64,000 bases of DNA from NCBI GenBank assembly GCA_028571685.1, contig CM053140.1, positions 154,303,701-154,367,700 of the forward strand, read 5' to 3'. Position 1 is the first letter of the stretch, and every line of letters starts with the position of its first letter. The notes below the pieces were generated by a model. The model did not search any database and was not told the DNA's origin. It saw only the letters and a list, made by a program, of their open reading frames with translations. Shown in pieces: positions 43,915 to 57,000 of this stretch. This DNA is from Heterohyrax brucei. Taxonomy: Eukaryota; Chordata; Mammalia; Hyracoidea; Procaviidae. The position numbers and the translations under genes were made by a program.

Positions 43915-46900
43915 ATGGCAGCAGTGAACACATACCTATCAATAATTACATTGAATGTGAATGGACTGAATGCTCCAGTAAAGAGACACCGAGTGTCATC
44001 TTGGATCGAAAGACACGACCCATCCATATGTTGTCTACAAGAAATTCACTTGAGACCTAAAAACAGGAAGAAACTGAAAATTAAAGGATGGAAGAATATA
44101 TATCAAGCTAACAATGATCAAAGAAGAGCAGGGGTATCAATTCTATTCTCAGACAAAATCATTTTTAATGTCAAATCCACCATTGTGGACAAAGATGGAC
44201 ACTATTTATTGCTGAAAGGTTCAGTACACAACCAAGACTTAGCTATATTAAATATTTATGCACCTAATGTCAGAGCATCTAAATATGTCGAAGAAACACT
44301 GACTACGCTCAAAAGAGAGACAGATGACTCCACAATAATAGTGGGAGACTTCAACACTCCACTCTCGATACTAGACAGATCATCTAGAAAAAAGTTCAGT
44401 AAAGATACAGAAGACCTCATTGACACAATTAACCAACTAAACCTCATTGATATATACAGAACTTTCCACTCATCAGCAGACAACTACACCTTCTTCTCCA
44501 GTGCACATAGAACATTCTCCAGAATTGACCACGTGATAGGCCATAATGCAAGGCTCAACAAAATCCACACCACTGAATTACTGCAAAGCATCTTCTCAGA
44601 TCATAAAGCCATAAAAGTTGAAATCAATAACAGAAAAACATAGATAGAAAGTGGAACTCTTGGAAACTGAACAACATCTTGCTCGAAAAAAAAATGGGTT
44701 ATAGAGGAAATCAAGGATGAATTAAAGAAATTCATGGATTGCAATGAAAACGAAAACACTTCCTACCAGAACATATGGGTACAGCCGAAGCAGTGCTGAG
44801 AGGTCTGTTTATCTCCATAAATGCACACATCTGGAAGGAAGAAAGAATCCAAATCAAGGAACTAACTCTACAGCTTGAACAAGCAGAGACAGAACAACAG
44901 AGGAACCCCTCGGGCACTGGAAGAAATGAGATCACAAAGATTAGAGCAGAGCTAAATGAATTAGAGAATAGAAAAACAATTGAAAAAATTGAAAAGACCA
45001 AAAGCTGGTTTTTTGAAAAGATCAACAAAATTGACAAACCACTGGCGAAACTTACAAAGAAAAGCAGGAAAGGAAACAAATAACCCAAATTAGAAATGAG
45101 AGGGGAGTTGTCACCACAGATGCAACAGAAATCAAAAATATCATAACAGAATACTATGAAAGACTGTACTCTAACAAATTTGAAAACCTAGGGGAAATGG
45201 ACCAATTCCTTGACTCATACCACCTACCCAAATTATCACAATGTGAAGCAGAACAACTTAATAAACCCATCATAAAAGAAGAGATTGAAAATGTCATCAA
45301 AACACTGCCAACCTAAAAAAGTCCGGGCCCAGATAGCTTCACAGCAGAATTCTACCAAGCATTTAGAGAAGAATTATCCCCAATACTATTGAGACTATTT
45401 CACAGTATAGAAAGGGATGGAGTACTCCCAAACTCATTATATGAAGCTAGCATAACCCTGATACCTAAGCCAGGGAAAGACCCAACAAAGAAAGAGAACT
45501 ACAGACCGAAATCACTCATGAATCTAGATGCAAAAATCTTCAACAAAATTCTTGCCAATAGAATACAACAACATATCAAGAAAATAATCCATCATGACCA
45601 AGTGGGATTCATACCAGGGATGCAAGGCTGGTTCAACATCAGGAAAACAATTAATGTGATTAACCACATAAATAACACAAAAGACAAGGATCACCTGATT
45701 TTGTCCATTGATGCAGAAAAGGCATTTGATAAAGTCCAACATCCATTCATGCTAAAAACTCTTAGCAAAATGGACATAGACGGCAAATTCCTCAACACAA
45801 TAAGGGCCATTTATACAAAGCCAATTGCCGACATCATCCTGAATGGAGAGAGACTGAAAGACTTTCCCCTGAGATCAGGAACTAGACAAGGATGCCCACT
45901 GTCACCTCTCCTATTCAACATTGTGCTAGAAGTTCTAGCCAGAGGATTAGACAAGACCAAGAAATGAAGGGCATCTGCATCGGCAAAGAGGAAGTTAAAA
46001 TCTCCCTGTTTGCAGATGATATGATTGTATACGTGAGCTACTCAAACTGATAGAAGAGGTCAGCAAAGTCTCAGGATACAAGATAAACATAAGTAAATCA
46101 GTAGGTTTCCTTTACACCATCAACGAGACTGTTAAGGAGGAAATTATTAAATCAATACCATTTACGATAGCCCCTAAGAAGATAAAGTACCTAGGAATTA
46201 ATCTAACCAGAGAAACAACAGACCTTTACAAAGAGAACTACAAGCCCTTACTACAAGAAACTAAGAGAGACTTAGATAAATGGAAAAACCTACCCTGCTC
46301 ATGGATAGGAAGACTTAACATTGTGAAAATGTCGATTTTACCCAAAGCAATTTATTTATATAATGCAATCCCAATACAAGTTCCAGCATCCTTTTTTAAT
46401 GAGATGGAGAAACAAATCACCAATTTTGTTTGTAAAGGGAAGAAGCCCCGGATAAGTAAGGTACTACTAAAGAAGAAGAACACACTGGGAGGCCTCTCAT
46501 TACCCAACCTTAGAACATACTACACTGCCACAGTGGTCAAAACAGCCTGGTACTGGTACAACAACAGACAGATCGATCAATGGAACAGAATTGAGACCCC
46601 AGAGATGACACCATCTGCCTATGATCAGCTGATATTCGACAAAGGCCCTAAGACATTAAACTGGGGTAAAAACAGTATCTTCAACAAATGGTGCTGGCAA
46701 AATTGGTTATCCATCTGCAATAAACTGAATCAAGATCCGTATCTTACATCTTATACAAAAAGCAACTCCAACTGGATAAAAGACCTAAATATCAAACCTA
46801 AAACGATAAAGCTCATCCAAGAAAAGGTGGGAACAACAAGGGAAGTTTTAATACACAATGAGGACAGACTCCAAAATCTGTCAAAGAAACCTCAATCAAC

Positions 46901-47711
46901 AGAAGAGAAAATAGATAAATGGGAACTATTAAGAATCCAACACCTTTGCTCATCCAAAGATTTTATTAATAGAATTAAAAGAACACCCACAGAGTGGGAA
47001 AAAATATTTGGCAACTCTATGTCAGACCGACACCTGATCTCCATAATCTATAAGATACTACAAAATATCAAGAAGAAGAAGATAAACCATGCAATTAAGC
47101 GATGGGCAAAGGAGATGGACAGATACTTCACTAAACAGAAGATCCAGGCAGCCAAAAAACACATGCGGACATGTTCACGATCTTTAGTTATTAAACAAAT
47201 TCAAATCAAGACAACAATGAGATACCATCTCACCCCAACAAGATTGGCCGTGATCCAGAAAACACAAAACAACAAATGCTGGAGAGGCTGTGGAGAAAGT
47301 GGAACCCTCCTACACTGTTGGTGGGGTTACAAAATGGTCCAGCCTCTTTGGAAGGCAATCTGGCGCTTCCTTAAAAAAATGGTTATTGATATACCATTTG
47401 ACCCAATAATTCCACTACTTGGAATATATCCTACAGATTCAAGGCCTTTCAAACCAACAGACACATGCACGAGAATGTTTATCGCGGCACAGTCCACAAT
47501 AGCAAAATGGTGGAATCAACCCAGATGCCCAACAATAGAAGAATGGTTAGGTAAACTGTGGTACATATACTCAATGGAGCACTACACAATGATAAAGAAT
47601 AACGATGATTCCAGGAAACATGTCCTAACCTGGTTTCAACTGGAAGACATTATGTTGAGTGAAAGTAGTCAGCGACAAAGAGAAAAATACTGTATGAGAC
47701 CTCTACGATAA
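43915..47711 (+). pseudogene. L1 ORF2 (endonuclease-reverse transcriptase), broken
   Basis: ORF2 protein nicks target DNA and reverse-transcribes L1 RNA in the nucleus. Segment 1 (43915-44643) is a complete AP-type endonuclease: 'LNVNGLN' with Asn14, 'CCLQEIH' with Glu43, 'IVGDFNTPL' and 'FSDHKAI', ending at a stop. Segment 2 (44775-45083) is the linker. Segment 3 (45389-45967) carries RT motif A '[11 protein letters not shown]' and motif B '[14 protein letters not shown]'. The FADD catalytic motif is encoded at 46010-46022 in a shifted frame, followed by a short deletion. Segment 4 (46323-47711) holds the C-terminal region with '[16 protein letters not shown]'. There is also a TAA stop at 45314-45316. 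The segments use all three forward frames, so the protein cannot be made whole. Confidence 0.93.
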
Positions 47712-48713
47712 GATCTCAAAAACAGACTTATGTATAGAAGAAAAGACTCTTTGACAGCTGCAAGGGAGGGGAGGGAAGAAGGGTGGGGGGAGGGTTTAGT
47801 TTAGATAGTTACTAGAAAGCTAGTTGGGAGAAAGCGGTGACAGCACACATTAGGAACAAGAACAACATTAAGTGGGCTTCAGCATAACTTGAGCACTCCT
47901 TCCATCTTAACTTAATACTGCAAGGATAGAGTAGCTGGGGCGGGGGGTGGGGGACCATGCTCTTAGGCAAATTCCAGGCCAATTGGCTCAACTAGCATTT
48001 TGCTAAGAGAGCTCTCTGCACCCCACATTGGTGAGTGGCGTCTGGGGTCTTAAAAGCTGCCAAGCTGCCATCCGAGGACACAGCAAATGGTCCCAACACA
48101 GCAGGAATGGATCCTCACAGAGGACCAAAATGACATGTGGTAAAGACAACCGAGAAGACAGAGAGACCCACAAGAGTGAGTGCCTACATCGACTTGGGAC
48201 CGGAAGAACCGGATGGTGCCTGGCCACCACCAGTGATAGCCACTCTAGAGCTCACAGAGAGGAGTCTCACTGGCAACACAAGAATAAAGAGGTGCATCAT
48301 GAGATCTCCACTAAAAGACCTCAAATGATGGTCCAGCGGTTTTGGGGTTCCTCTGAGAGCATGGCCCCCAGCCCTGATGCTGCCCTTTCCCATAAATTAT
48401 AACAAAGGTCCACTCTTTGGACAGGAATGGATTGGACTTGGCAATGCAGAGTGACCATATATTGGACGCACTTTATGGTTCTATACATATATAGGATATT
48501 ATCCTGCTGACCTCTGGCTGGAGGAAGGAGAGTGGGTGGAGAGGAGGGGAAAGGAGGCTGTTGGGAGGATGAGACCTGTATGGAGCAGAGAGGAATAGTG
48601 TGCTGTCACCAGACGGGGAGAGCAGTGGAAGCTGCATATAGGGGGGCATGTAAATTTATATGTGAATGTACATTTTCACTGAGTTATGTTAAATAAAAAT
48701 TAAAAAAAAATAA
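47712..48713 (+). other. L1 3' UTR and A-rich tail
   Basis: About 1 kb. A G-rich tract at 47765-47792 ('gggaggggagggaag', then 'gggtggggggaggg') can form a G-quadruplex, as in other mammalian L1 3' UTRs, and a second G run lies at 47938-47954. A degenerate signal 'aaataaaaatt' is at about 48691 before the A-rich tail. Other copies align here: 11856-11985, 31771-32305, the antisense copy at 54040-55000 and 58327-58440. Confidence 0.85.
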
Positions 48714-49199
48714 AAAGATATTGTCCAATAATTTGTTTTCTGGTGGATAACCTTTCTTTGGACTATGTACAAATATTAATTTCTTCCAGTCAGTTCACCA
48801 GGTAGCTGTCTTCCAAATTCTTGGCATATGTGAGTCAGTATTTTCAGTTCAGCATCAGTTTGTTATAACAGCTTAACTGGTATACAGTCAACACTTGGAG
48901 CATTGTCTTTTCTCAATGCCTTCAGCGCAACTTGGAACTCTTCCTTCAGTTCACTTGATTGTTGATTATATGTTACCTCTTGAAATGGCTCAACCAGTTC
49001 TTTTGGATACAATGAAACTGTACTCTTTCTATCCTCTTTTGATGCTTCCTACATCATTTAATATTTTCCCCATAGAATCCTTCAATATTGCAACTTGAGT
49101 ATTGAATTTTTCTGCAGTCTTTTCAGCTTGAGAAATGTCAAGCACATCTTTCCTTTTTGGTTTTCTAACTCCAAGCCTCTGCACATGTCTTTATAAAAT

Positions 49200-49362
49200 T
49201 TTGGAAACTGCGGTGGTGCAGTGGTGAAGTGTTATAGCTGCTAACAAAAGGTCAGCAGTTCGAATCCACCAGGAATCCATTAGAAACCCTATAGAGCAAT
49301 TCTACTCTGTCCCAAAGGGTCACTATGAGTCAGAATTGACTCAACATCAATGGCTTTTTGGT
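49200..49362 (+). repeat. AfroSINE, sense, inside the antisense RTE
   Basis: Well preserved tRNA-like promoter: A box 'tggtgcagtgg' at 49214-49224 and B box 'gttcgaatcc' at 49258-49267, then 'taaccct' type body and 'gggtcactatgagtcagaattgactcaacatcaatgg'. RTE sequence continues on both sides ('tttataaaatttt' before, 'ttttataacactttg' after). Confidence 0.93.
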
Positions 49363-50065
49363 TTTATAACACTTTGTCTGCTTGACTTGCCCTTTGAAGT
49401 ACTGTGTTTAGATCTTTTACCTCATTGTTTATTCCTCTCCTTTAGCCACTCTAGTTTCAACAGCAATTTTCAGACCCTTTTATAACATCCTTTTTGGTCT
49501 CTTCTTTCTTTCCTGATTTTTTTAGTGACTTCTTGCTTTCTCCACATATGATGTCATTCTACAGCTTTTCTGGTCTTCCGTCATTAGTGCTCAATGTGTC
49601 AAATCTATTTTTGAAATGATCTGTAAATTCAGGTAGGATATACTCAAGGTCATACTTTGGTACTCTTAGACTTGTTCTGATATCTTCAACTTGAACTTGA
49701 ACTTGAACTTGCCTAAGAGCAACTGATGGTCTGTTTCACAATGGGAACCTGGCATGTTCTGACTGATGATACTGAGTTTTCCATTGTCTTTTTCCACAGA
49801 TGTAGTTGGCTTGATTTCTGTGTATTCTATCTCTCAAGGTCTACATTTATAGTTCACCATTTATACTGATGAAAAAGGTATTTGCAGTGAAGAAGTTGTT
49901 GGTCTTACAAAATTCCATCATGCAATCTCTGGAGTCAAGTCTATCACCAAGGCTATATTTTCCAATTCCCAATTATTCTTGTTTCCCACTGTCTCATTCA
50001 AATCACCAGTAATTATCAGTGTATCTTGATTTTATGTTCAATGAACTTCAGACTGCAGAAGTTGG

Positions 50066-53000
50066 TAAAAATCTCACATTTTTTTTTTGTGATTAAGTAA
50101 AAGTATATAATCCAAACCCATTTTGCATGCCTACCTATCTGCAACTCCATCTGCTCTCCTCACCCAATGACAGCATTCTCCTCTTTGTCACTCTTCTAGT
50201 ATCCTCTTAACAAACTCCTGTCTCCTCCTCTCTATCCTCTCCTCTCTCATCTAGAAAGAAATAGGTAGGACAGCCTCCTATAAATGTATAAAACCATAAA
50301 GTACACACATCACATACTCACATCTTGTCTCTGAGCCCAGTCCATTCTTGTCTGAAGTGTTGACCTCAGAAATGGTTTCAGGCCAGAGCCAGCAGTAAGT
50401 CTAGGTGCCATGTTCCCAGGGGACTCCCCAGGCTGTCAGACCGTCAGTTCTTTTCTTTCAGTAGAGAACGTCAACTCCATACCTCTTTTTATTGTGCTAC
50501 ATCAGGGACTGTATGCTGTGTCCCCATCATGGCTGCCTTTGACAGTGGCATGTACCATCTGGATCTTCTGGTCTCAGACTGATGCAGTCTTTCATGCCTA
50601 TGGGTTCTTCTGTCTCCTGGGCTCATTTTTCCTTGTGTCTTTTATGTTCTCTGTCAACATATGACCCACATGGATTGAGAGAACTGGGTGTTCCTCAGAT
50701 GGAACCTTGCTAGATTTTAAGAGCCCAGATGCCACTCACCAATACGTGGTGCAGAAGACTCTCTTAGCAAAAGGTTATTTATGCCAATTGACCTCAATGT
50801 TCCATGAAAACATAGTCCCCAGATCCCTGTCTCTGCTATTCTATCCTTTGAAATGTTGAGTTTAGAACATCTTCAGTTCACATTGAAGCTAAGTTACGCT
50901 GATCTGCATTCTACTGCATTCTGTCACTCCCTTTACCTAACCACTCCCTTCACCTAACCTTCACCTAACCAACTATTTAATCTATGATCATTCCTTTCCC
51001 TCCCTCCCCACCCTTGTAAGCATCAAAGAGTCTTTTCTTCTGTACATGAGTCCATTTTTAAGTCCTTATAGCAGAGGTCTCATACAATATTTGCCCTTTT
51101 GCAGCTGACTCAGCATCATATCTTCTAGTTGAAACTACGCTACTACGTGCTTCCTAAAATCATCAATATCATTGCTGTCTGTCACTGCATAGTGTTCCAT
51201 TCTGTATATGTACCACAGTTTGCTTATCCATTCATCTGCTGATGGGCACCTAGGTTGATCCCATCTTTTTGCTATCGTACACAGTGCTGCCATAAACATT
51301 TGTGTGCATGTATCTCCTCATGTGACAGCTTTTATTACTGTAGGATATACTCAAAGCAGTGGGACTGCTGAATCACATGGTATTTCCAGTTCTACACTTT
51401 TAAGAAAGTGCCAAATTGCTTTCCAAAGAGGTTGTACCATTTTGCAATCCCACCATCAGTGTAGGAGAGTTCCCATCTCTCCAGAATTCATTGTTTTGTG
51501 TTTGGGGGGTTATTGCCAACCTCGTTGGGTTAAGATGGTATGTCATTGTAACTTTGATTTGTATTTTTCCAATAGCTAATGATTGTGAGCATTTCTTCAC
51601 GTGTCTTTTGGCTGCCTGGATGTCTTCTTTGGTGAAATATTTGTCCACTTTTTATCCATTGTTTAAATGGGTTATTTACCGTTTTTTGGTTGATATTTTC
51701 CAAAACCTTGTAGATCATGGAAATCAAATGTCAATCCAATACATAGTTACCCTGCCCTCCCATTCTATACTTACAGTCTTTTAAATCTTTTGATAAAGTC
51801 TTTGGATGAGCCTAAATGTTTGATTTTAGTAGTTCCCATTTATCTATTTTCTCTTCTGGTTTTTTGTGCATTGTTGGTCAGACTTTGTAATCTGTCTAAG
51901 CCATGTATTAGAACTTCCACTGTTGTCCCCATTTTTTCTTTCATAATCTTTATTTTCTTAGGTTTGATATTTAGGTATCTGATCCATTTTGAGTTAGTTT
52001 TTCTGTAAGGAATGAGCTATAGGTCTAGTTTCTGGTTTTTACAGACAGATATCCAATTTTGCCAACACCATTTTTTAAAGAGACTGTTTTTACCCCAGTT
52101 TACAACCTTTAAGCTTTTGTTGAATATAAACTGTTACAGCAGGATGGTGGTATTTCTAGATTGTCTGTTCTGTTCCACTCTTCTATGCATCTGTTTTTGC
52201 ACCAATACCAGGCTACTCTGACTACCATGGCAGTACAGTAGGTTCTAAGGTCAGAATGCGTGAGGCCTCCTCCTGTGTTCTTCCTCTTCAGAAGTGCTTT
52301 ACTTATCCAGGGTTTCTTCAGGTGATTTGTTCCTCCATTTTATTGAAAAATGACAATGGAATTTGTAGTGGCATTGCATTATATATGCACATCACTTTGG
52401 GTAAAACAGACATTTTCACACCGTTCAATCTTCCCATCCATGAGCAAGCTAGATTTCTTTGCTTACATAAGCCTCTTTTGGTTTCTTACAGTAGGATCTT
52501 GCAACTTTCTCCGCATAGGTCTCTTATGCCTCTGGGTAGGTTTATTCCTAGGTGTTTTATTTTCGTAGGGGCTATAGTAAATGGCATTGATTTAGCAATT
52601 TCCTCTTTGATGATCTCTTTGTTGATGTAAAACAATCCTACTGATTTATTTATGTTTATCTTATATCCTGATACTTTGCTGAACACCTCTATTAGTGCCA
52701 GCAGTTTATTTAAGCATTCTTCAGTTTTCTGTGCATACAAACATACTGTCTGCAAATAGGGATATTCTTGCTTGTACTTTACCAACGTGGATGCTCTTTA
52801 CTTCTTTATCTTGTCTGATTACTCTGACCAGAACTTCTAGCACAATGTTGAATCGAAGTGGTGACAGTGGACATCCTTGTCTAGTTCCCATTCTCAGGGG
52901 GAATTCTTTCAGTCTTTCTCCAATCAGGATGATGGTGGCAGTTGGCTTGCATAGATGCACCTTATTGCACTGAGGAATTTCCCTTCTACTCTTATTGTGC

Positions 53001-54039
53001 TGAGAGTTTTTAACATAAATCGGTGTTGGACTTTGTCAAATGTCTTTTCTACATCAATTGACAAAATTAGGTGATTCTTATTCCTTGTGTTATTTACGTG
53101 GTTGATCACAAAAATTGTTTTTCTGATGTTGAACCAGCCCTGCATCCCTGGTATAAATCCTACTTGGTCATGATGAATTACTCTTTCATATGTTTCGAAT
53201 TCTGTTGGCAAGGATTTTGTTGAAGATTGTTCTAAGTTCATGAATGATATTAGTCTGTAATTTTCTTTTTTTGTGGGATCTTTCCCTGGCTTTGTTACCT
53301 AGATTATACTGGCTTCATAGAATGATTTTGAGAATATTCCATCCTTTTCTATGCTGTGAAATAGCTTCAGTGGTATTGGAAATAACTCCTCTCTAGAAGT
53401 TTGGTAGAATTCTCCGGTGAGGCCATCTGGGCCAGGACTTTACTTGGTTGGTAGCTTTCTGTTTACTTTTTCAATCTCTTCTTTTGTGATGGGTTCATTA
53501 AGTTGTTCTACTTCTCCTTGTGGTAATTTTTTGTAGGTGATGTGAACCTAGAAATTTGTGTACATCCTCCAGGTTTTCAAATCTGCTAGGAGAAAAATTT
53601 TCTCACAGTACTCTGGTATGATACTTCCCATTTCTGTTAAGTCTGTTGTGACAGCTCCCATCTCATTGCTTATTTAGGTAATTTGTTTCCTCTTCTGTTT
53701 TTGTTTTTTGTAAGTTTAGCCCAGTGTTCATCAATTTTGTTGATCTTTTTCAAAAACCAGGTTTTGGTTTTGTTAACTTTTTCAGTTTTCTTCTGTTGTC
53801 TAATTCATTTAGCTCTGTTATAATTTTCACTATCTGTTTTCTTCTGGTTCCTGATGATTCTCTTACAGTTTTCCTTATACTCGTTCAACTTGTTGGGTTA
53901 ATTTTTTGGTTGGGCCTTTTCTTCATTCCAGGTGTGGGCATTGATAGAAATAAACTGACCTCTGAGCCTTGCTTTTGCTGTATTTCATAGGTTCTGGTAG
54001 GATTTACTCTCATTATCATTTGATTCCATGAATTTCTTT
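50066..54039 (-). repeat. Old L1, antisense, 3' part (3' UTR and ORF2)
   Basis: The left end has 'attttttttttgtg' (complement of a poly(A)) and then the 3' UTR. ORF2 pieces on the minus strand are at 51400-51648 ('QAAKRHVKKCSQSLAIGKIQIKVTMTYHLNPTRLA'), 52486-52785, 52721-52960 (RT motif B '[14 protein letters not shown]') and 52924-53241 (motif A '[14 protein letters not shown]'). It is clearly more diverged than the L1s at 41953 and 54040. It is interrupted at about 54039 by a younger L1 and resumes at 58037. Confidence 0.88.
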
Positions 54040-57000
54040 TTTCTTTTTTTTCTTTTTTCTTTTTTATTTAACAAGACTGAGGGAAATGTACATTCCCATA
54101 TAAATTTACATGCCCACCTATATGCAGCTTCCACTGCTCTCCCTGTCCGGTGACAGCACACTATTCCTCTCTGCTCCATACAGGTCTCATCCTCCCAAAA
54201 GTCTCCATTCTGCTCCTCTCCACCCACTCTCCCTCCTCCAGCAAGAGGTCAGCAGGATAATATCCTATAGATGTATAGAAACATAAAGTGCAACCAACAT
54301 ATGGTCACTCTGTATTGCGAAGTCCAATCCATTCCTGTCCAAAGAGTGGACCTTTGTTATAATTTATGGGTAAGGGCAGCATCAGGGCCGGGGGCCATGC
54401 TCTCAGAGGAACCCCAAAACCACTGGACCATCAGTTGAGGTCTTTTAGTGGAGGTCTTTTTGTGTTGCCAGTGAGACTCAACCTAGTGAGCTCCATTGTG
54501 GCTATCACCGGTGGTGGCCGGGCACCATCCAGTTCTTCCGGTCCCAAATCGATGAAGGTACCCACTCTTGTGGGTCTCTCTGTCTACTAGGTTGTCTTTA
54601 CCGCATGTAATTTTGGTCCTTGGTGAGCATCCGTTCCTGCTGAGTTGGGACCATTTGCTGTGTCCTCAGATGGCAGCTTGGCAGCTTTTAAGACCCCAGA
54701 CGCCACTCACCAATGTGGGGTGCAGAGAGCTCTCTTAGCAAAATGCTAGTTGTGCCAACTGGCCTCAATTTCGCCTGAGAGCATGGTCCCCTGGCCCCTG
54801 CCCCAGCTACTCTATCCTTGCAATATTGGGTTAAGATGGAAGGAGTACTCAAGTTATGCTGAAGTCCACTTAATGTTGTCCTTGTTTCTAATGTGTGCTA
54901 TCACCACTTTCTCCCAACCAGATTTCTAGCAACTACCTAAACTAAACTCTCCCCACTCCCCTTCTCTCCCTCCACTCCCTCCCTCCCCTCCCTTGCAGCT
55001 GTCAAAGAGTCTTCTTCTATACATAAGTCTGTTTTTGAGATCTTATCGTAGAGGTCTCATACAGTATTTGTCCCTTTGTCGCTGACTACGTTCACTCAAC
55101 GTAATGTCTTCCAGTTGAAACCAGGTTAGATGTTACCTGGAATCATCATTATTCTTTATCATTGCGTAGTGCTCCACTGAGTATAAGTACCATAGTTTAC
55201 CTGTCTATTCTTCTATTGTTGGGCATCTGGGTTGATTCCATCTTTTTGCTATCATGGACTGTGCTGCGATAAACATTCTCGTGCATGTGTCCGTTGGTGT
55301 GAAAGGCCTTGATTCTGTGGGATATATTCCAAGTAGTGGAATTACTGGTTAAAATGGTATATCGATGTCCATTTTTTTAAGGAAGCACCAGATGGCTTTC
55401 CAAAGAGGCTGGACCATTTTGCAACCCCACCAACAGTGTAGGAGGGTTCCACTTTCTCCACAGCCTCTCCAGCATTTGTTGTTTTGTGTTTTCTGGATCA
55501 TGGCCAATCATGTTGGGGTGAGATGGTACCTCACTGTCATCTTGATTTGAATTTCTTTAATAACTAAAGATCATGAACATGTCTGCATGTGTTTTTTGGC
55601 TGCCTGGATCTCCTCTTTAGTGAAATGTCTGTCCATCTCCTTTGCCCATAGCTTAATTACATGGTTTATCTTCTTCTTATTGATATTTTGTAGTATTTTA
55701 TAGATTATGGAGATCAGCCGTCAGTCTGACAGAGCTGCCAAATATTTTTTCCCATTCTGTGGGTGTTCTTTTAATTCTATTAATAAAGTCTTTGGATGAG
55801 CAAAAGTGTTGGATTCTTAATAGTTCCCATTTATCTATTTTCTCTTCTGTTGATTGAGGTTTCTTTGACAGATTTTGGAGTCTGTACTCATTGTGTATTA
55901 AAACTTCCATTGTTGTTCCTACCTTTTCTTGGATGAACTTTATCGTTTTAGGTTTGATATTCAGGTCTTTTATCCAGTTGGAGTTGGTTTTTGTGTAAGG
56001 TGTAAGATATGGATCTTGATTCAGTTTATTGCAGATGGATAACCAATTTTGCCAGCACCATTTGTTGAAGATACTGTTTTTACCCCAGTTTAATGTCTTA
56101 GGGCCTTTGTCGAATATCAACTGTTCCTAGGCAGATGGTGTCATCTCTGGGGTCTCAATTCTGTTCCATTGATCCATCTGTCGGTTCTTGTACCAGTACC
56201 AGGCTGTTTTGACCACTGTGGCAGTGTAGTATGTTCTAAGGTCGGGTAATGAGAGACCTCCCAGTGTGTTCTGCTTCTTTGGTAGTACCTTACTTACTCG
56301 GGGCTTCTTCCCTTTCCAAACAAAATTGGTGATTTGTTTCTCCATCTCATTAAAAAAGGATGCTGGAACTTGTATTGGGATTGCATTATATAAATAAATT
56401 GCTTTGGGTAAAACAGACATTTTCACAATGTTAAGTCTTCCTTTCCATGAGCAGGGTAGGTTTTTCCATTTATCTAAGTCTCTCTTAGTTTCTTGTAGTA
56501 AGAGCTTGTAGTTCTCTTTGTAAACATATGTTGTTTCTCTGGTTAGATTAATTCCCAGGTACTTTATCTTCTTAGGGGCTATTGTAAATGGTATTGATTT
56601 GATAATTTCTTCCTTAACAATCTCCTTGTTGGTATAAAGTAATCCTACTGATTTACTTATGTTTATCTTGTATCCTGAAACTTTGCTGACCTCTTCTATC
56701 AGTTTGAGTAGGTTACCTATAGATTCCTTGGGGTTCTCTGCATATACAATCATATCACCTGCAAACAGGGAGATTTTAACTTCCTCTTTGCCGATGCAGG
56801 TGCCCTTTATTTCTTGGTCTTGTCTAATCCTCTGGCTAGAACTTCTAGCACAATGTTAAATAGGAGAGGTGAGAGTGGGCATCATTGTCTAGTTCCTGAT
56901 CTCAAGGGAAAGTCTTTCAGTCTCTCTCCATTCAGGATGATGTCGGCAATTGGCTTTGTATAAATGGTCCTTATTGTGTTGAGGAATTTGCCATCTATGT

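Larger units (their letters stand above)
41939..48727 (+). mobile_element. L1 insertion, complete at both ends, internally deleted
   Basis: L1 retrotransposon of 6.76 kb (41953-48713) with 14-bp target duplications 'aaagatattgtcca' at 41939-41952 and 48714-48727. It has a 5' UTR starting with a 'caagatggcgg' block, an ORF1 remnant, an ORF2 in several frames, a 3' UTR with a G-rich tract, and an A-rich tail at about 48689-48713. It inserted into the antisense RTE, which reads across the site. Compared with the L1 piece at 59722, about 450 bp spanning the end of the 5' UTR and the first part of ORF1 are missing. ORF2 has several frameshifts and stops, so the copy cannot move by itself. Confidence 0.93.
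40207..50065 (-). repeat. Long RTE LINE, antisense, interrupted by three insertions
   Basis: RTE pieces at 40207-40310, 40787-41952, 48728-49198 and 49363-50065 join into one antisense element. The 3' tail 'ttgttgtagttaggcctgtcaatttgg' is at the left and the endonuclease C-terminal part is at the right ('aaatcaccagtaattatcag', complement of the ITGD block). Its left flank of coding pieces includes 41508-41774 (RT region). An LTR, an end-to-end L1 and an AfroSINE split it, and each junction reads across seamlessly. A hexamer (ttgaac) is expanded to about four units at 49688-49711. It is 5'-truncated, and an old L1 follows directly. Confidence 0.88.

Noticed and set aside
41953..48713. A full-length, possibly active L1
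   Set aside because: Both ends and the target duplication are intact, but ORF1 lacks its N-terminal part and ORF2 has several frameshifts and stops, so it is not retrotransposition-competent.
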